From: Actinomyces graevenitzii C83
Lineage (GTDB): Bacteria; Actinomycetota; Actinomycetes; Actinomycetales; Actinomycetaceae
Assembly: GCF_000239695.1 (NCBI RefSeq)
Contig: NZ_JH470338.1
Coordinates: forward strand, 1,404,613 to 1,468,612
DNA: 64,000 nt
Direction: 5' to 3'
The notes beneath the pieces were generated by a model. It did not search any database. It worked only from the letters and a program-made list of their open reading frames with translations, and was not told the DNA's origin. How positions within the stretch are numbered: the first letter of the stretch is position 1; every line of letters begins with the position of its first letter. Shown here piece by piece: positions 8,463-17,699 of this stretch. The translations under genes and the position numbers were made by a program.

Positions 8463-9638
8463 TCAACTCCTAAAACTGTTAAATGCGGACGCCGGGGCGA
8501 AACGGTCTGGGCCGGGGCGGGCCGGGGTGGCCCCGCTACGACAGCACTGCGGCGGACATACAGTATGGAACGGGCCAGTGCCGGTGGTGTTAACAATTTC
8601 GTAGCTTTCGCCACGGGCGTGTGCGGCGCGCTCCTCCATAATGTCCACCAGGGAGGACACAAACTCTGGGTCTTCGCTGACAGTGTCTGCGCGCTCATAG
8701 CCCAAGCCCAGTTCGGCGGCAGTTTGGGCGGCTTCCGTATCTAGATCGTAGACCACTTCCATATGGTCAGTGATGAAACCAATGGGAGCCACCACCACTG
8801 CCTGAATCTGGTCTCGGTCAAGCTGGGTCAGCACGTCATTAATGTCGCTTTCAAGCCACTTGGCGTGCGGCGGGCCAGAACGCGAGCAGTAAGCCAGATC
8901 CGCGTTCACCTGCTTAACTCCCAGCGCCCACTCCAAAGCTGGCTGTAAAGCCTCAATCAAAGCCTGGTGCTGGGCCACATAACTAATCTCGTTAGCCAGG
9001 CGGGGGAAACGCTCCAGCTCCTCAGCGCTAGGGGCACTACCGGCCTCCATAGCCAGCGGGATCGAGTGGGTTACATACAGAAGCTTGATTTGCTGCGGCT
9101 TAAAGCCCTGCTCAGCTAGCTTGGCGTAAGCCACCTGGATGGAACGTACCTGGGCGTTAAACATGCCGTCAGTGTTGTAGTAGGGACGCACCTTATCCAC
9201 GGTCAAAACCCCGGGGGCGTAAGTGTCCTCTAACTCCACCAGGGCGGCTGCAATATCCTCACGGTACTGGCGGCACCCCGAGTAGGAAGCATAAGCAGAA
9301 GTGGGCAGGGCCAAGATGCGGCGCGCGCCGGCGTCGGCCAATTCCCGTAGGCCCTCACTAACGAAAGGATGCCAGTTACGGTTACCCCAACCCAAGGCAA
9401 TGTCACAGCCGCGCTGATCCAGCTCCCGCCGCAGGTGGCCCAGCAGGCGACGGTTGCATTCATTAATGGGTGAAACCCCGCCAAAAAGCTTATAGTGCTC
9501 ACTTACCTGCAGCAGGCGTTCATCAGGCACGCCGCGCCCGCGCGTAGCGTTACGCATAAACGGCAGTACATCCTCGGGCCCATTAGGTCCGCCGTAGGAC
9601 AGCAGCATGATCGCGTCATAGGGCGCAAGTGAAGACAT
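8463..9638 (-). CDS. hemH: Coproporphyrin ferrochelatase (HemH/CpfC)
   Basis: 391 residues; inserts Fe2+ into coproporphyrin III in the Gram-positive haem route. The N-terminus AIMLLSYGGPNGPEDVLPFM and the HYKLFGGVSPIN loop are family signatures. ILALPTSAYASYSGCRQY carries one cysteine, and VCPPQCC near the C-terminus carries more, which fits the [2Fe-2S] cluster seen in actinobacterial ferrochelatases. VVVAPIGFITDHMEVVYDLD holds the metal-site His and Glu. The last 25 residues are a Pro/Ala-rich tail. The ATG has AAGGAG upstream. It overlaps the end of hemA by 23 bp and is followed 2 bp later by the hemQ frame. Confidence 0.95.
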   Translation of the reverse strand: MSSLAPYDAIMLLSYGGPNGPEDVLPFMRNATRGRGVPDERLLQVSEHYKLFGGVSPINECNRRLLGHLRRELDQRGCDIALGWGNRNWHPFVSEGLRELADAGARRILALPTSAYASYSGCRQYREDIAAALVELEDTYAPGVLTVDKVRPYYNTDGMFNAQVRSIQVAYAKLAEQGFKPQQIKLLYVTHSIPLAMEAGSAPSAEELERFPRLANEISYVAQHQALIEALQPALEWALGVKQVNADLAYCSRSGPPHAKWLESDINDVLTQLDRDQIQAVVVAPIGFITDHMEVVYDLDTEAAQTAAELGLGYERADTVSEDPEFVSSLVDIMEERAAHARGESYEIVNTTGTGPFHTVCPPQCCRSGATPARPGPDRFAPASAFNSFRS

Positions 9639-11001
9639 TTCTCTCCTTATTAGACACTGTCAAAGTGTCGCTTGGGCTAGCATCCATGCCTAACACTAGC
9701 TGCAAAGCCTCCAAGTATGCGTCCTGTTGTCCACTTTCGCCCGCTTTGCGGGCCATAACGGTGGGATTATGGATCAAACGTGCCGCCAAATGACGCAGTG
9801 CGCGGGTGGCGTCGTCGGCGCTAATGCACCCATCCACAGGGCGCAGCCGGGAGATCTCCTCCCCCACCACCTCATCCACATGGTCACGCAGGCGCCGCAC
9901 CACCGGATCCATAGAGCGCGCCCCCAAGCTGCGCTCAAATACCTCCACTTCGCGGGCCACAATCTCGCGGGCCGCACGCACCTGTTCACCGTGCGCCTGG
10001 GGCACTGCGCGCTGCACGCTAAGCAGGTCAATGTAGCTGATGCCAGCTAGGTCAGCTACCGCCGCCTCCACGTCACGTTGCAACGCCAAATCCAAGATCA
10101 CCAGTGGAGTTTTAACCCGCTGCACAATCTCGCGGGTGAGCACCGGGCTACCCAAGCCGCGACAAGTAACCACCAGATCTGCCGCGTCAAGCGCCTGCGC
10201 TAGCCGCGCCTCATCAACCCAGCCGATGCCACGTCCCTGCGCAAACAGCTGGGCGCGCTCGGAGCGCGAATACACCCGCACATTAGTGGCCCCCAGCTCG
10301 CGCAGGGCAGTAACCGTGGCACCCGCATAGGCGCCGGTGCCCACCAGCACAACCTGGGCCTCTTTAAGCGGGCGCAGTTTGGCGTCCTGTAAAGCTTGGG
10401 TAGCCAAATCCAGGCCCACCGCCACCACTGAGCGGCCCGAAGAAGCCAAGCCGGTGTGCGTGGCCACCAACCGACTGGTGCGTGAGGCGTGCTCAAGCGC
10501 GCGCCCCAAATCGCAGCTAAGAGTGTCTTCCTCCCAGGCCGCATGGAAGGCGCGGCGCAGCTGGCCAGCAATTTCGCGCTCCCCCACCACCATGGATTCC
10601 AGCCCGGCGGCGGTGGCAAATAGGTCTAGGTGGGCTTGGTGTCCGGCCAGGTGGCGCAAATGCACCTGCTCAAGGGGTAGTTCAGTACAGCGAGCCAGCA
10701 CCGCGCGCACGTCGTCGGCAACAGCGGGAACAGCAGGGGCGACGCCAGAGCCAGAGACGGCGGAACCGGGGCAAGCTGAGCCAGCGCGGGCGGCGTCGGA
10801 GCCAGACTGACCAGAGCTAGCCAGCCTGCTTGGGGCGTCAACCAGGATTGCCAGGCGGTTGCAGGTACGCACCACCACGGCGCCGCGCAGGTAGGGCAGC
10901 GCGCGCATGAGTTTGGGGCCCAGGTTGTCTACCCGACTGAGTCGGGCAACCTCATCCAGGCTTTGATAACGATGATCGGCGGAGAGTAGATGAATAGTCA
11001 C
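9616..11001 (-). CDS. hemA: Glutamyl-tRNA reductase
   Basis: 461 residues; reduces glutamyl-tRNA to glutamate-1-semialdehyde with NADPH, the first committed step of C5 haem synthesis. VVRTCNRLAIL carries the catalytic cysteine at about residue 47. FATAAGLESMVVGEREIAGQLRRA is the glutamate-binding region, VVLVGTGAYAG the NADPH-binding loop, and the C-terminal third the dimerisation helices. A Ser/Gly/Ala-rich insertion (about residues 60-97) interrupts the N-terminal domain and is probably a surface loop. The start is GTG. First gene of the hemA-hemH-hemQ operon, divergent from hemE. Confidence 0.95.
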   Translation of the reverse strand: MTIHLLSADHRYQSLDEVARLSRVDNLGPKLMRALPYLRGAVVVRTCNRLAILVDAPSRLASSGQSGSDAARAGSACPGSAVSGSGVAPAVPAVADDVRAVLARCTELPLEQVHLRHLAGHQAHLDLFATAAGLESMVVGEREIAGQLRRAFHAAWEEDTLSCDLGRALEHASRTSRLVATHTGLASSGRSVVAVGLDLATQALQDAKLRPLKEAQVVLVGTGAYAGATVTALRELGATNVRVYSRSERAQLFAQGRGIGWVDEARLAQALDAADLVVTCRGLGSPVLTREIVQRVKTPLVILDLALQRDVEAAVADLAGISYIDLLSVQRAVPQAHGEQVRAAREIVAREVEVFERSLGARSMDPVVRRLRDHVDEVVGEEISRLRPVDGCISADDATRALRHLAARLIHNPTVMARKAGESGQQDAYLEALQLVLGMDASPSDTLTVSNKERNVFTCAL

Positions 11002-11250
11002 AGCGAGTGCTATTCAAGCACCTATCGGCCCGCCACACACACTTATCTCGCGATTTGCGCAAAACTATTTTTATGCCACCACGACAGTTAACTCTAGAGC
11101 GTCGGTTTTCCCTGTAACCGCAAGGTTTTTTAAGTGTCGAAGTGTCATTTTAAATAAATAAAGACGCGGCGTCATAAAAGCGGTTAGGTAAGCATAACTG
11201 CCACTAATGCGGTATTTGAAAACGTGAATATTATTTAAATTATCTATGGC

Positions 11251-11256
11251 TAGAAT
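11251..11256 (+). promoter_or_regulatory. Candidate -10 box for leaderless hemE transcript
   Basis: TAGAAT lies nine bases before the hemE ATG (11266), and no Shine-Dalgarno sequence is visible there. That spacing puts the transcription start at or next to the ATG, as in leaderless actinobacterial mRNAs. No good -35 was found. The hemA-hemE gap (264 bp, AT-rich) must hold both divergent promoters. Confidence 0.4.
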
Positions 11257-11265
11257 TAATAAACG

Positions 11266-12465
11266 ATGAATGCTTTGCCGCCACCCCACTCGCCCCAGCC
11301 CGCCCTCTTGGCTGCACTTAATGGGCAACGCCCCGCCCGCACCCCGGTGTGGTTTATGCGCCAGGCCGGGCGCTCTCTGCCTGAGTATCGCCAGCTGCGC
11401 GCCCAGGTGAATCTACCCATGCTTGAGGCTTGCCTAAATCCGCAGGTGGTTGCACAGGCAACGCTTCAGCCGGTGCGCCGTCACGGGGTGGATGCGGCTA
11501 TTTTCTTCTCAGACATCATGGTGCCACTACGCCTGGCAGGGGTGGATGTGGAGATTAAACCGCAGGTGGGGCCGGTTTTATCGACTCCAATCCGCACGCG
11601 CGACGACGTTGAGCGCCTACTTGGGTGCGGTTTCGGCCAGGGCACTTGGGCCAGTCACGACGGCGCCACTCACCAGGGCGCTGAGGGCGTGGCCGCCCTA
11701 CGTGAGGCTATTGCCCTGATTTTGACCGAGCTAGGTACGCCCGCGCAGGCGCCGAAACCAGGGGCGCTGCAACAAGGGACGCCGCAGCCGCTAGCTCAGG
11801 CACAGCCGGCGGGCTGGACCCCGCTGATTGGCTTTGGGGGCGCGCCTTTCACCCTGGCCGCGTACCTGGTTGAGGGCAAACCCAGTCGCGACCACCTGGC
11901 CGCGCGCTCTCTAATGCACGCCGACCCGCCCACTTGGGACCTGCTAATGCGCTGGTGCGCGCAGGTCACGGGCGATTTCATAGCATTGCAAATTAGCTGT
12001 GGCGCCTCGGCGGCGCAGCTGTTTGACTCTTGGGCCGGTTCGCTCAGCCCCACCGACTACCGCGAGCGCGTGGCTCCTTACTCGGCGCTGGCTATTGCGC
12101 GGGCGCGTGAGGCGATCAGCCCAACTACTGGCAAAGCAGCGCCGCTGATTCACTTTGCTACTGGTAGTGCGCGCCTGTTGCCGCAGATGCTGGCGGCGGG
12201 GGCGCAGGCCGTGGGGGTTGATGACCGCACCGAGTTAGATTGGGCGATTGGCCAGCTTGAGGGTAGCTGTCCGGTGCAGGGCAACTTGAACCCGGCTTTA
12301 CTGACGGCGCCGTGGCCGGTGATTGAGCAGGCCATCGTGGAGTGTTTGCGTGCGGGGCACCAAGCGCCAGGGCATGTGTTCAACCTGGGGCACGGGGTGC
12401 CGCCAACTACTGACCCAGCTGTGTTAACGCGAATCGTCGAATTTGTTCATAAGGAAAGCTTATGA
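11266..12465 (+). CDS. hemE: Uroporphyrinogen decarboxylase
   Basis: 399 residues; converts uroporphyrinogen III to coproporphyrinogen III. The signature RTPVWFMRQAGRSLPEYR is at about residues 25-42. AIFFSDIMVPLRLAGVDVEI contains the catalytic Asp. GFGGAPFTLAAYLVEG and the C-terminal HVFNLGHGVPPTTDP are also family motifs. An Ala/Pro/Gln-rich insertion (about 155-185) is longer than usual. The gene heads the plus-strand haem operon, and its stop overlaps the hemY start by ATGA. Confidence 0.96.
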   Translation: MNALPPPHSPQPALLAALNGQRPARTPVWFMRQAGRSLPEYRQLRAQVNLPMLEACLNPQVVAQATLQPVRRHGVDAAIFFSDIMVPLRLAGVDVEIKPQVGPVLSTPIRTRDDVERLLGCGFGQGTWASHDGATHQGAEGVAALREAIALILTELGTPAQAPKPGALQQGTPQPLAQAQPAGWTPLIGFGGAPFTLAAYLVEGKPSRDHLAARSLMHADPPTWDLLMRWCAQVTGDFIALQISCGASAAQLFDSWAGSLSPTDYRERVAPYSALAIARAREAISPTTGKAAPLIHFATGSARLLPQMLAAGAQAVGVDDRTELDWAIGQLEGSCPVQGNLNPALLTAPWPVIEQAIVECLRAGHQAPGHVFNLGHGVPPTTDPAVLTRIVEFVHKESL

Positions 12466-14201
12466 ATCTGGATATTAAAAACAGCTCTGTCCCTGCTGGT
12501 CACAAGTCCTCTGCTGAGCGCAAGAGCGCTGCCGCCCCGGCCACTCTGACAGCTTCGGCCGCCCCGGCCACCCCGGTCACCTCTCACCCCAATCCGCTTA
12601 GCGACCTGCCCGATGAGGTAGATGCCCTGGTGATTGGCGGCGGGATCGCCGGCCTGTCTGCCGCCTGGCAACTAACCCAGGATGGGCTCAAGCCGCTGCT
12701 GGTGGAGGCGCGCGGCTATCTGGGCGGACTGATTGCCCCCGGCTATATTGGCCCGGTCCAGGTGGATTTGGGCGCTGAGACTTTCGTTCCGCGCGGGGTG
12801 GAAACCGCCCAGATGGTGGCCGCTTTGGGGCTGGAGGCACTGGCCCCCAGTGGTGACGGCGCGCGCCTGTTTTTACCTCCCAACCGCGCCAATGGTGAGA
12901 GCCACTGGCGTCTGTGGCGGTTCTTGCGTGATGCCTACCTGGGCATTCCTGCCGATCCGGGCGCGGACGACGTCGTCGCTATTTTGGGCGCTAAGGCTGC
13001 GCAACGTGCCGCCCAAGACCGCCAGCTGGGCAGTGAGGTGGGCCAGGGCGCTGAGGGCGAGACTTTGGCGGGGTTTGTGGCCGCGCGCATGGGGCAGGCG
13101 GTGGTTGATCGCCTGGTGCGCCCGATAGTTGCCGGCATTTACACGTGCGATCCGGCCGATCTGGCCACTGACACGGTTACGCCGGGGCTGCGTCAGGCTA
13201 CTCGTGAGCATGGCTGCCTGGCTGATGCGGTGGCTTTCCTGTTGGCGCGTTCGCGTAAAGCTACTGGTGGGCGCAGTGTTGATAAGTGCGTTCGCGGTGG
13301 CATGTTCCAGCTGACTGCGGCTTTGAGTCAGGCCATCACGACGGCGGGAGGCACTGTGCTCACTCGCGTTGGGGCCCAGCAGCTCATTGCTCCCGACGCC
13401 GCCTCCCACGGCGTCAGCGAGGATACCGCCCACGGCACCAACTGCGGCGCCAGCAATGCGGCTTTCCACGACGCCAGCGACGGCGTCGGCTACTGGCAGG
13501 TGGTGCTAGCTCCCACCAAGCCGGGCCCGACCCCTTCGAGCGAGCCGGTCCCTGCCGGCGCGCCGCGTACTTTGCGCACTAAACGCCTGGTGGTGGCTTG
13601 TTCGGCGCGACCGGCCTTGCGGCTGTTGGCCAGTGCAAACTTGGCGGCCCTAGACACTGACATCACTATTCCGGTGGGCGCGCCTATTGCGCGCTACTCG
13701 CTGCTGGTTGATAGCCCTGAGCTGGACGCCGCCCCGGTGGGTCAGGGCCTGCTGGTAGCTCCGGCGTCGCCCGCAAGCTGCACCAACACCCAACCCGACG
13801 CCGTCGAGAGCCCCGTGGGAGCCAAGGCCCTGTCGCATTTAAACGTTAAGTGGCCCTGGATCGCCCAGGCTTTGGCGCCTCACCAGCATTTATTGCGCCT
13901 GTCCTATGGGCGTTTGGGGCAAAGTGAGCCGCAGGTGAGCCTGGAGCAAGCCCTAGCTGACGTGCAGGTTTTGACGGGCGTAACTATCCACCCCGAGCAG
14001 GTAAGCGAGCACAAGCTGGTGCGTTGGAATGGCACTTTGCCGCCGCTGCCGCCCAGCTACCGTGCGCGCATTGCGGCTTTTATGAGCCAGGTTGAAAACA
14101 TTGAGGGTTTGGCGGTTACTGGCGCCTGGGTTGGTGGCACGGGCGTCAATGCGGTGGTAGCTCACGCGCGCACGAACGCCAGGCGCCTACAGCGCTCATA
14201 A
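12462..14201 (+). CDS. hemY: Coproporphyrinogen III oxidase (HemY/CgoX, FAD-dependent)
   Basis: 579 residues. FAD-dependent oxidase that in Actinomycetota oxidises coproporphyrinogen III to coproporphyrin III. DALVIGGGIAGLSAAW at about residue 53 is the dinucleotide-binding motif, preceded by a roughly 50-residue Ala/Thr/Pro-rich extension. VDLGAETF and the C-terminal GLAVTGAWVGGTGVNAVVAHAR (FAD contact) fit the protoporphyrinogen-oxidase family. A low-complexity stretch rich in Asp, Ala, His and Gly (about 308-345) splits the substrate domain. Usual family length is about 450-480, so the insertions account for the excess. Often annotated hemG. Confidence 0.93.
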   Translation: MNLDIKNSSVPAGHKSSAERKSAAAPATLTASAAPATPVTSHPNPLSDLPDEVDALVIGGGIAGLSAAWQLTQDGLKPLLVEARGYLGGLIAPGYIGPVQVDLGAETFVPRGVETAQMVAALGLEALAPSGDGARLFLPPNRANGESHWRLWRFLRDAYLGIPADPGADDVVAILGAKAAQRAAQDRQLGSEVGQGAEGETLAGFVAARMGQAVVDRLVRPIVAGIYTCDPADLATDTVTPGLRQATREHGCLADAVAFLLARSRKATGGRSVDKCVRGGMFQLTAALSQAITTAGGTVLTRVGAQQLIAPDAASHGVSEDTAHGTNCGASNAAFHDASDGVGYWQVVLAPTKPGPTPSSEPVPAGAPRTLRTKRLVVACSARPALRLLASANLAALDTDITIPVGAPIARYSLLVDSPELDAAPVGQGLLVAPASPASCTNTQPDAVESPVGAKALSHLNVKWPWIAQALAPHQHLLRLSYGRLGQSEPQVSLEQALADVQVLTGVTIHPEQVSEHKLVRWNGTLPPLPPSYRARIAAFMSQVENIEGLAVTGAWVGGTGVNAVVAHARTNARRLQRS

Positions 14202-14243
14202 CGCCACAGTCCGCATAGCACTACAAATATATAGGAACTTCTT

Positions 14244-15290
14244 ATGAGTGAAAAGGTTGTGCGTCTGGGGACGCGCGGGTCGGCTTTGGCTTTAGCCCAG
14301 TCGGGCATGGTGGCGCGCATGTTGGAAACTGCCGCCGCCACCCAGGGGCTGGATTGGCGCGTGGAGCTGGTTACTGTGCGAACTCAGGGCGACACTTCGC
14401 GCGCGGCGCTAAGCCAGCTTGGGGGCGTTGGGGTGTTTGCCGCTCAGCTGCGCACTCACCTGCTTGAAGGGCAGGTGGATTTGGCGGTGCACTCGTTTAA
14501 GGATCTGCCCACCGCCCCGGTTGCGGGGCTGCGCATTGCCGCTACCCCGCGTCGCGCCGATCCGCGTGACGCCCTGGTGGCCTCGAACGGCATGAGCCTG
14601 GCGCAGCTGCCTAGTGGGGCGAGTGTGGGTACCGGCTCGCCTCGGCGTGTGGCCCAGTTGAAGGCTTTGCGCCCCGACATTAAGACCGTGGATTTGCGGG
14701 GTAACGTGCCCACGCGGCTAGGTCGCGTGCGCGGGGTTCAGGTTGCCGCCGACGCTGGCACATCCCCCCAGGCTCTTGGCACCGGCGCTGATTTGGATGC
14801 CGTGGTGCTGGCTTGCGCTGGATTGGAGCGGCTGGGTTTGGCTGAGCACATAAGCGAGGCTTTCAACCCCGAGCAGATGCTGCCGGCGCCGTCGCAGGGT
14901 GTGCTGGCTATTGAGACCGCCCAGGAGCTTGACCCCCAGTTGGAGGCGGTGATCGCCCAGGTGAACGATCCAGCTTCGCACTTGGCTGCGGTGGCCGAGC
15001 GCGCGGTGATGTCTACTTTGCAGGCTGGGTGCGCAGCCCCCGTGGGCACTTACGCCTACTTGGTGCACGCCGGCTTTGATTATGAGCTGCACTTAGAGGC
15101 CGGGGTGTTTGCTCTCGACGGCGCCGCTAGCGTGCGTAGTCGCCAGGCCGTGACGCTTGGGGGCGTGGACCTAGCCAAGGCTTGCCACCTGCAAAAAGCG
15201 GCGGAGTTGGGTCAGCGCGCCGCCCAGGATTTGTTGGCGCAAGGCGCCGGGCAGGTAGCGGATTTACAGGCTGTTAAGGAGCGTGGCTAA
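14244..15290 (+). CDS. hemC: Hydroxymethylbilane synthase
   Basis: 348 residues; polymerises four porphobilinogen molecules into hydroxymethylbilane. VRLGTRGSALALAQSG at the N-terminus, LAVHSFKDLP (catalytic Asp region), GTGSPRRVAQLKALRPD and LPAPSQGVLAIE are family blocks. The dipyrromethane cofactor cysteine is in LQAGCAAPVG near residue 262. An AGGAAC site precedes the ATG. The DNA between this gene and hemD (about 180 bp) is repetitive and non-coding. Confidence 0.96.
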   Translation: MSEKVVRLGTRGSALALAQSGMVARMLETAAATQGLDWRVELVTVRTQGDTSRAALSQLGGVGVFAAQLRTHLLEGQVDLAVHSFKDLPTAPVAGLRIAATPRRADPRDALVASNGMSLAQLPSGASVGTGSPRRVAQLKALRPDIKTVDLRGNVPTRLGRVRGVQVAADAGTSPQALGTGADLDAVVLACAGLERLGLAEHISEAFNPEQMLPAPSQGVLAIETAQELDPQLEAVIAQVNDPASHLAAVAERAVMSTLQAGCAAPVGTYAYLVHAGFDYELHLEAGVFALDGAASVRSRQAVTLGGVDLAKACHLQKAAELGQRAAQDLLAQGAGQVADLQAVKERG

Positions 15291-15473
15291 AGAGTTAGGG
15301 GGGTAGCTGAGGCATTAAGGAGCGCGGCCAAGACAGCGCTAAGCCCAGAATTAAGGGTGCGGCGAGGATAGCAAAAGCCGCAGCAATGCTGAGGCTACGG
15401 CGACAGGGCAACAACTAAGCGCGCAGCAAGGTGACAACTAAGGTTTTACGATCGGATTTAGAGGTAGATGGTT

Positions 15474-16514
15474 ATGGTTGTTTCACGTGAAACACTCGCC
15501 GGTTTACGGGTGGCTTTGCCGCGCCTAAAGTCCGACGACGCCATTGCGGCAGCCCTTAAAACTGCCGGCGCCCAGGTGGATACTTTCGCGCTAACTCAAA
15601 CCGTTCCCATTGAATCTGCGCAGCTAGAGCAGGTGCGCGAAAGGCTTGCGGCTGGCCATTACGCCTGGGTGGTGCTGTCTTCTTGGCGAGCAGCGCAGGC
15701 CGTATTGCCGCAGTTAAATGCGCTCGCGCTAGCACCCACCTCAACCCCCGCACTCAACTCAGCCACCCTCGCATTGAGCTCATTTGCACTAGCCTCGGAA
15801 GCTGCGACTCGCGAGAGTTCTACACAATCCCTTGGTCACGCCAGTCAACCAGATTCCGTTCAACAAGCAGATTCCGTTCAAGGAACCACGCGCTTGGCGG
15901 TGGTTGGCCAGTCCACTGCCGACTGGGTAAACACCCACTGCACGCTTAAGCCCGCCCTGGTGGGCGCGGGTAGCGCCGCCAAGCTACTGGAAGTTTTCCC
16001 GACGCCGCCCGCCGCCCCGGCCACGCCACAGCAACCCACCCTCACCACACCCGCCACCCCAGCTGCCACGCCTGCAGCTCAGGCCAACGCGTTGGCGACG
16101 CCCACTGCCACCACAGCAGCAGCCTCCACGGCGACTACACCCACCATCTGCCTGCCTCAGTCGCAGCTAGCCGCCCCCACGCTAGCCCAAGGACTTAGCC
16201 AACTTGGCTGGCAGGTGGACGCCGTTGCCACCTACACCACCGAGCCCCTCCCCCAGCTACCCGCCCACCTCAAAACCCAGTGGCAAGCCGGGGCGTGGGA
16301 CGCCGTCGTCGTCACTGCAGGCTCTAGCGCCCAGGCCCTACTGCAACTGCTGGGACCCCCACCTGAGAAAACCGCAGTGGTCAGCATCGGCCAGTCCACC
16401 ACCGCGCGCTGCCGCGAACTGGGCCTGCGCGTAGACGCCACCGCCGCCAGGCCGCGAGCCGAACACATCACCCAAGCCATAATTAACCTATTTAAAGCAA
16501 AGGATTTTTCATGA
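15474..16514 (+). CDS. hemD: Uroporphyrinogen-III synthase
   Basis: About 346 residues; closes and inverts the hydroxymethylbilane ring. Identified mainly by position between hemC and hemB and by weak family features (LAGLRVALPRLKSDDAIAAALKTAGAQVDTF at the start; WDAVVVTAGSSAQALLQLL near the C-terminus), as this family is poorly conserved. Two Ala/Pro/Thr/Ser-rich insertions (roughly residues 80-145 and 180-225) enlarge it beyond the usual 250-270. ATG 15474 has GAGG nine bases upstream; ATG 15468 is also in frame. Codons 2-7 contain a perfect parS sequence. The stop overlaps hemB by ATGA. Confidence 0.85.
   Translation: MVVSRETLAGLRVALPRLKSDDAIAAALKTAGAQVDTFALTQTVPIESAQLEQVRERLAAGHYAWVVLSSWRAAQAVLPQLNALALAPTSTPALNSATLALSSFALASEAATRESSTQSLGHASQPDSVQQADSVQGTTRLAVVGQSTADWVNTHCTLKPALVGAGSAAKLLEVFPTPPAAPATPQQPTLTTPATPAATPAAQANALATPTATTAAASTATTPTICLPQSQLAAPTLAQGLSQLGWQVDAVATYTTEPLPQLPAHLKTQWQAGAWDAVVVTAGSSAQALLQLLGPPPEKTAVVSIGQSTTARCRELGLRVDATAARPRAEHITQAIINLFKAKDFS
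15479..15494. promoter_or_regulatory. parS centromere site (ParB binding)
   Basis: TGTTTCACGTGAAACA, an exact match to the 16-bp palindromic parS consensus bound by chromosomal ParB/Spo0J. It lies within the first codons of hemD. No second copy was seen in the window. parS sites cluster around the chromosomal origin, so this places the window in the origin-proximal region. Confidence 0.85.
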
Positions 16515-17542
16515 CCACCATCCCCCAAAGCGCCCTGGACCTGCTAGCCAGCCACGGCGTCGCGCCGGCCCCCATTCCCACGCTACGCCCGCGCCGCCTA
16601 CGCTCCACCCCGGCCATGCGCGCCCTGGTTAGCCAGCACCGCATCGACCCGGCCAAACTGATCCTGCCGGTGTTCGTGCGCGAAGACATCAGCGAGCCGC
16701 AAGCCATTAGCGCCATGCCCGGCGTCTACCAGCACACCCTAGATTCGCTGCGACGCGAAGCGGTGGCCTGCGCCGAAGCCGGTGTGGGCTCAATTGACCT
16801 ATTCGGCGTGCCCGCAGTGCGCGACGAAGTAGGCAGCCAGGCCTGGGCCAGTGAAGGCATTTTGAATCAGGGTATCGCTGCTGTGCGTGAAGAGGTGGGC
16901 GACGCTGTGGTGGTTTGCGCCGACACCTGCCTAGATGAGTTCACCAGCCACGGCCACTGCGGGCTGCTAGACGAGCGCGGCGGCGTCGACAATGACGCAA
17001 CTTTGCCGCTCTACCAGGCCATGGCCGTCAGCCAGGCCGAAGCCGGCGCCCACATGGTCTCCCCCTCAGGCATGATGGATGGGCAGGTAGCCGCCATTCG
17101 CCAAGCCCTAGACGCCTCCGGGCACGCCGACGTAGCAATCCTGGCCTACTCGGCCAAATACGCCTCCGCCTACTTTGGGCCCTTCCGTGAGGCCGTGGGT
17201 TCCACCCTCAAGGGTGACCGCCGCACCTACCAGCAAGACCCAGCCAACCGTCGCGAAGGCCTGTATGAGGCACTGCTCGACGCCGCAGAAGGGGCTGACA
17301 TGGTGATGGTTAAGCCCGCCGGCCCCTACCTGGATGTGCTCAGCGATGTGGCCGCAGCCAGCGACATTCCGGTAGCGGCCTACCAGGTCTCCGGGGAATT
17401 CGCCATGGTTGAGGCGGCCGCAGCCAACGGCTGGATTGACCGCGAGCGCGTGATCCTTGAAAGCGTGCTGGGCATTTTCCGCGCCGGCGCTGACACGGTA
17501 CTTACCTACTGGGCCCGCGAAATCGCCCAGATGCTGCGATAA
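16511..17542 (+). CDS. hemB: Porphobilinogen synthase (ALA dehydratase)
   Basis: 343 residues; condenses two 5-aminolevulinate molecules to porphobilinogen. LILPVFVREDI, the metal-site region DTCLDEFTSHGHCGLL, ILAYSAKYASAYFGPFREA (first active lysine) and MVMVKPAGPYLD (Schiff-base lysine) are all present. The metal site has two of the three cysteines of the zinc type, with Asp in place of the third, as is common in Actinomycetota. The start overlaps the hemD stop by ATGA. Confidence 0.96.
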   Translation: MTTIPQSALDLLASHGVAPAPIPTLRPRRLRSTPAMRALVSQHRIDPAKLILPVFVREDISEPQAISAMPGVYQHTLDSLRREAVACAEAGVGSIDLFGVPAVRDEVGSQAWASEGILNQGIAAVREEVGDAVVVCADTCLDEFTSHGHCGLLDERGGVDNDATLPLYQAMAVSQAEAGAHMVSPSGMMDGQVAAIRQALDASGHADVAILAYSAKYASAYFGPFREAVGSTLKGDRRTYQQDPANRREGLYEALLDAAEGADMVMVKPAGPYLDVLSDVAAASDIPVAAYQVSGEFAMVEAAAANGWIDRERVILESVLGIFRAGADTVLTYWAREIAQMLR

Positions 17543-17559
17543 GCCAGTGAAGCCAGGGA

Positions 17560-17650
17560 TGCGGCAGCCCAGCGGTAGCCCGGGCACAGCAGCCCGGCGG
17601 CAGCCCGGCTGCAATCCAGGCACACTGGCTCGGGCGCACCATCCCGGCTG
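17560..17650. repeat. Degenerate CAGCCCGG-type low-complexity tract
   Basis: Short intergenic tract between hemB and hemL with several copies of the CAGCCCGG word (for example CGGCAGCCCGGC), the same word as in the decamer array at 3749. Here the spacing is irregular (about 10-14 bp). Confidence 0.5.
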
Positions 17651-17699
17651 CCGCAACGCCGCAGGAAAAACAGACCAAACGCTGCGATAGGACTTAATT

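Noticed and set aside
7978..8604. Plus-strand hydrophobic frames opposite hemQ
   Set aside because: They are antisense to the Lys/Ala-rich extension, whose complement reads as Phe/Leu; the minus-strand frame has good starts and homology.
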